DNA of 64,000 nucleotides from Parus major (taxonomy: Eukaryota > Chordata > Aves > Passeriformes > Paridae): positions 68,500,640 through 68,564,639 of the forward strand of contig NC_031769.1 of assembly GCF_001522545.3 (NCBI RefSeq), given 5' to 3'. The position numbers were made by a program, and so were the translations under genes. The notes under the pieces were generated by a model that did not search any database, was not told the origin of the DNA, and saw nothing but the letters and a program-made list of their open reading frames with translations. Below, in pieces: positions 60,268 to 64,000 of this stretch. How positions within the stretch are numbered: the stretch's first letter is position 1; each line of letters begins with the position of its first letter.

Positions 60268-63200
60268 CTGCAAAGAGAAGTTACATAAGGGAGCTCAGTC
60301 AAACATCCTGCAGGTTTTTGTCTAGAAGTATAAATAAAAAACTCTACTTTTAAGAGTTAACTTAAGATAGTCATAAGGTCAAAAGCAACGAGCTCACAAC
60401 AGACCAAAAGTCCAGCATTATAGGAGCAGAACTTCTGATCTTGTTTTCAATGACCACATTTGTGAGAACAAAACATCAGCAAAAAGAGTACGTTGAAGTG
60501 CCTCTATCCTGTTATCAAGAGCTCAGTATCTCCAATATTACTACAGCTGTAGCTACAGGTAAGAGCAATAACAAACCACATCATTTCCATACTCATTACA
60601 TGTAAAAATGACTTCTGTATTCATCATCAACAAACCATGAGAATTGCCTTTCAAGAGACTAAACAAGTCAATGGTAAAAAAAAGGCCAGCCAGTTTTTCA
60701 GTATTTTAAACACAGTCTAAGGTACAGACCTTTTGTTTAAACCTGCAGGCCTGAGAGCAACTACAAGATACGAAAAATACTCTTTGAATATTTGGATAGA
60801 AAAAGAAGCATCAACCACAACAAAAACCAAAACCTGAGACCAAGCAGTAATTTGTGTTTTAGATTTTAAAGAGAGACTGTGCTAGTAGCAAATTAAATTT
60901 TAAAAGTTACGTCCTTGCTTGCTGATGTGTCCAGCAAGAGAGCCTTATCTTTGCATAGCTTTTTTGAGTGCCTCTCTCCTGCTCCCTAACACAGCAGAAG
61001 GCCATGCTTTTGCAGTCCCACCACAATGAACAACAACTGAAAGAGCACAGAAATGGAATTATTCTTTCTCTCCCAAAGGCCTTTTCCAGGATGGGAACAA
61101 GACCTGCTGAAGTATAGGCACTGCCCATTCCTGCCAGAGAAGTTCCATGGGCAGAGGATTCATGCTTGCTAGGGAGTATGGTGAGAACAGCAGCACTGTA
61201 GGTACCTTGGTGGCTAGAACTCACATCAGTAATTCCAGACAAATGGAAAAATAAGACTGTTTATCCTTTAGGAACCAACTCTGGCATGACCATGCCTTTG
61301 CAACAGATATGGGACCTCTCTTCCTTCCTTCCGATTTCAGAAAAGGCTGCCTTGGAGCAATGCAGAAGGAAGTGTGGGCTTGCCAGTCCGCAGCAACCGC
61401 ATTCAGACCAGGCTGTCCTGCTCCTACCAACTAATGAGAACAGGCAGCTGCAGTGGGAAAAGCTGCATTCAAGAAAAAAGACTCATAAATGTGCTGTCTC
61501 AAGCCTGTAAAGCCCACTGATCAGGACACAAAAGGTAGGTGCGTTCCTGTCATCAATCTTAAGAGAAAGTGATAAAATATTGATGGCTGCTCCCGTGCAC
61601 ACAGGAGTCCACACTGACCTTTAAGGTCTATTACTTTGAATGAAGTGGGTTTGCAGGAGTAGCAGCTGGTTCAAACTTGCTCAGCAGTAAATAAGGGTCA
61701 GACACACTACAGGAGTCACGTGGAATGCCAAAGGATTAAAAAAAACCCCACTATTTCCATCAGAAGCAAAAGCCTCTCAGCACTGCACAGAACCAGGTTA
61801 GCTGTTTTTACACAGACAGAGAAGTCCACTTCAGAGAAACACAGTTTAATCCTCAGGCTCATTCATTATTCACAAGGGTGCTAAAAATCCAGAGGAGGAA
61901 GGGAGGGGAGGAAGGATTAGTACAGAGAAGGAAATAAGCGCTGAAAGGGGTTTTTAATTTATTTATTTATTCTAAAAAGATGCTCAATTTCACCCTTTAG
62001 CTACAAACTAAAAATATACTAAGCTCATTCAAGGCTGGATCATTAAACCAAAGCACACCGCATCAACAGATCCTGTGCTTAATTAAACAGCAGCAAGTAC
62101 AGCTATTACTAAAGTACAGACAGTTACTACTTTGGGAACTTCAATCTAATGTGCATGATAGTCTTCCCTCTCCACAAAATAAAGGCACTTTGATTAACAT
62201 TGAAGCCACAGTATTTTTTGTACCATTCATAGTACAAAATGGTCATCTTCAGCTCAAGCTGGAAAGGCTTAAGTAACAATTAGGTTTAAGGCTGCTGGGA
62301 AAAGTGAGTTCTCACAGGAAAGACGGGGATAAGAGGTGACAGCAAAACACACTCTGAGACAGGTCATGCTCTTCTGAAGTACCACCTGTATCTTAGTTTT
62401 GTTCTTGCAAGCTGCACAAGAAAAACCTGGAGTGTGTCCCAGGTACCAGCAACCGAAGAGGTAGACAGCATCATCACCTTATGGCTGTGAAGTCTGACCA
62501 AGAACAGCTAGCCCAAAGTACAACTAAAAGCTTCAATTAATAAAAGGTACATTACTCTGATACAGCTGAGATGAATACCGTGTACTGTAGCCATTTTAAA
62601 TTCAAAATAAAAATTAATCATTTTTCTGTTTTTAATAAACTTTCAACACTGGTGAAATGTAACAAAAGATTTCAATTTGTTCCCTCACTGGTAATAAAAG
62701 TGAGTGGAATCTGTGTGTTCCTGTCAGAAATAAGTTTTGCTGACTGTATTTTCCAATGGGGAAGGTAGAGAGGAGAGTTGATGCTCTGGACACACACACC
62801 ATTCCCCCCACCCAGATATTTTGCTATATCTTCCAGGGACTGACACAATGACACTAGAAATAAATCCCCATCATCCTAACTTACAGGCTAGTGCCTTTTT
62901 GTGAACAATGTTTAGGTGACTAGCAAAAGTCTTGCCAACAACTTAGAATGGGAACCCTGTGGTAGCAGGGTGTTTCACCTTAAACAACTGACAGTCAGGG
63001 TCAGAGCAGTCACACTCATCTTTGTCTCTAGATGACATAATTAGAATTAAATCAGCATTTGGAAATGAGTGTGTTGCTTGCTTACATGCTTTTAGACCAG
63101 CTGTTACATTGAAATGGCAAAAAACATTCTGAAATAATAATTATTTCAAGATATTGTCTAGATTTAAAAATAAAAATGAAATATTAAAATAGGGACACTA

Positions 63201-64000
63201 TTCGTTGGGCAGAGAACAGAATGAACCATCAGATTCCTAGTGCCAAAGATTTATCAATTCTGTGCTATAATCTTATGTTAAAAACAAAACAACAACAACA
63301 AAAAAAACCAACCCAAAGAAACCTCAGAACAAAAACCCAACAACCAAAAAACCCAGCAAAACCTAAAACTGTAGCTGCCCCTCAGGTTTTTCCTCTCACT
63401 GATTCAACACAGAAATCCTTGGGCAGGTTATTTCCACTCCCATATTTCTTCATCCTTGTGCAATGTGCCAGCTGCTACCTTAGAAGGCACATCTTATAAA
63501 TGCCCTCCAGAGGAGTGGAAATTTACTTGGGCACAACTGTTCCCATCTCTCTTGTGCATGGACTTAAACTGATTCATGTTCCTTGAAGATATCCCACTCA
63601 TACAGCTTATCAGATGGAAGCAGAATGTCAAGTATTAAAGCTCAGTCCAAAATTAATTGTTTCCCTTTCCAATTCCACCCACACACTATACCACAAGCTC
63701 ATGAAAAAAAAACTACAGCATCACTACAAAGACCTGAATTCAGCAGCCTGAGCACATATCAGAGCACAATACAGCCAGGAAAGCATGAATTAACAAGTAC
63801 TAAAAGAGCATCACAGATGAAGAAAGAAATGAAGGTGCTGGTAGGGAGATGTCTGAATTCTTCAGCTTTGACAAGATGAATATTCTCCTCTGGAATAATA
63901 ACATGAACAGTGATCTCTGGCTGGGATAAGTCACCTTTGGTTTTTTGGGGTATTAAGTCCCTTGCTAGACTTAACTTCTCCAAAAGACAAAATAAGTAAA
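60268..64000 (-). other. PHLPP2 intron, incomplete at the right edge
   Basis: I looked for the preceding LRR exon (expected to end just before LRFLNAS in phase 2) on the - strand and did not find it, so this intron probably continues past 64000. It contains an A/C-rich block at 63280-63370 and AT-rich unique sequence. The - strand open frame at 63983-63759 has no recognisable similarity. Confidence 0.55.
63280..63370. repeat. A/C-rich low-complexity block
   Basis: Repeated AAACAACAAC / AACCCAACAACC-type units on the + strand, similar to the blocks at 52855 and 55360. Confidence 0.8.

Noticed and set aside
63759..63983. - strand open frame as a further PHLPP2 exon
   Set aside because: No LRR pattern and no fit to the expected residues or phase before LRFLNAS.

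Overview
This window looks like a nuclear genomic segment from a bird. It is AT-rich and intron-rich with GT-AG splice sites, has one CpG-island promoter, carries three avian-type CR1 LINE fragments and one degraded MIR-like SINE, and shows the vertebrate gene order MARVELD3 - PHLPP2 in convergent (tail-to-tail) orientation. Order or species cannot be resolved from sequence alone. There is no operon, CRISPR, phage or bacterial mobile-element content.

Layout. 1-11,600: no recognisable gene; it holds a striking pair of palindromes (2392-2434), simple repeats, and a possible non-coding regulatory element near 5.4-5.95 kb. 11,605-12,003: a sense-strand CR1 fragment lying directly against a CpG island (about 12,050-12,400) that I read as the MARVELD3 promoter and untranslated first exon. 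12,000-31,200: MARVELD3 on the + strand, with a non-coding exon ending at 12,186 and coding exons 13,327-13,442, 16,811-16,971 and 30,348-31,048. They join in frame into a 325-residue protein with a basic hydrophilic N-terminus and a four-pass MARVEL domain. 31,200-43,100: intergenic, with two antisense CR1 fragments and one possible regulatory element. 43,100-64,000: the 3' half of PHLPP2 on the - strand: seven consecutive coding exons from 60,267 down to 44,106, encoding about 712 residues (last leucine-rich repeats, whole PP2C-type phosphatase domain, disordered tail and C-terminal PDZ ligand). The N-terminal half of PHLPP2 (Ras-association-like region, PH domain, most LRRs) lies beyond the right edge.

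Biology. MARVELD3 is a tight-junction MARVEL protein that works beside occludin and tricellulin and dampens JNK signalling (established knowledge). PHLPP2 is a Ser/Thr phosphatase that removes the hydrophobic-motif phosphate of AKT and PKC. They are neighbours by conserved synteny; nothing in the sequence suggests a shared function. Both predicted proteins end in a class I PDZ-ligand-like tail.

I did not find a previously undescribed system. The observations most worth checking are the phase-matched alternative splice pair in MARVELD3, the tandem palindromes at 2.4 kb, the head-to-head SOX-like palindrome at 16.17 kb, and the CR1/CpG-island junction at the MARVELD3 promoter.
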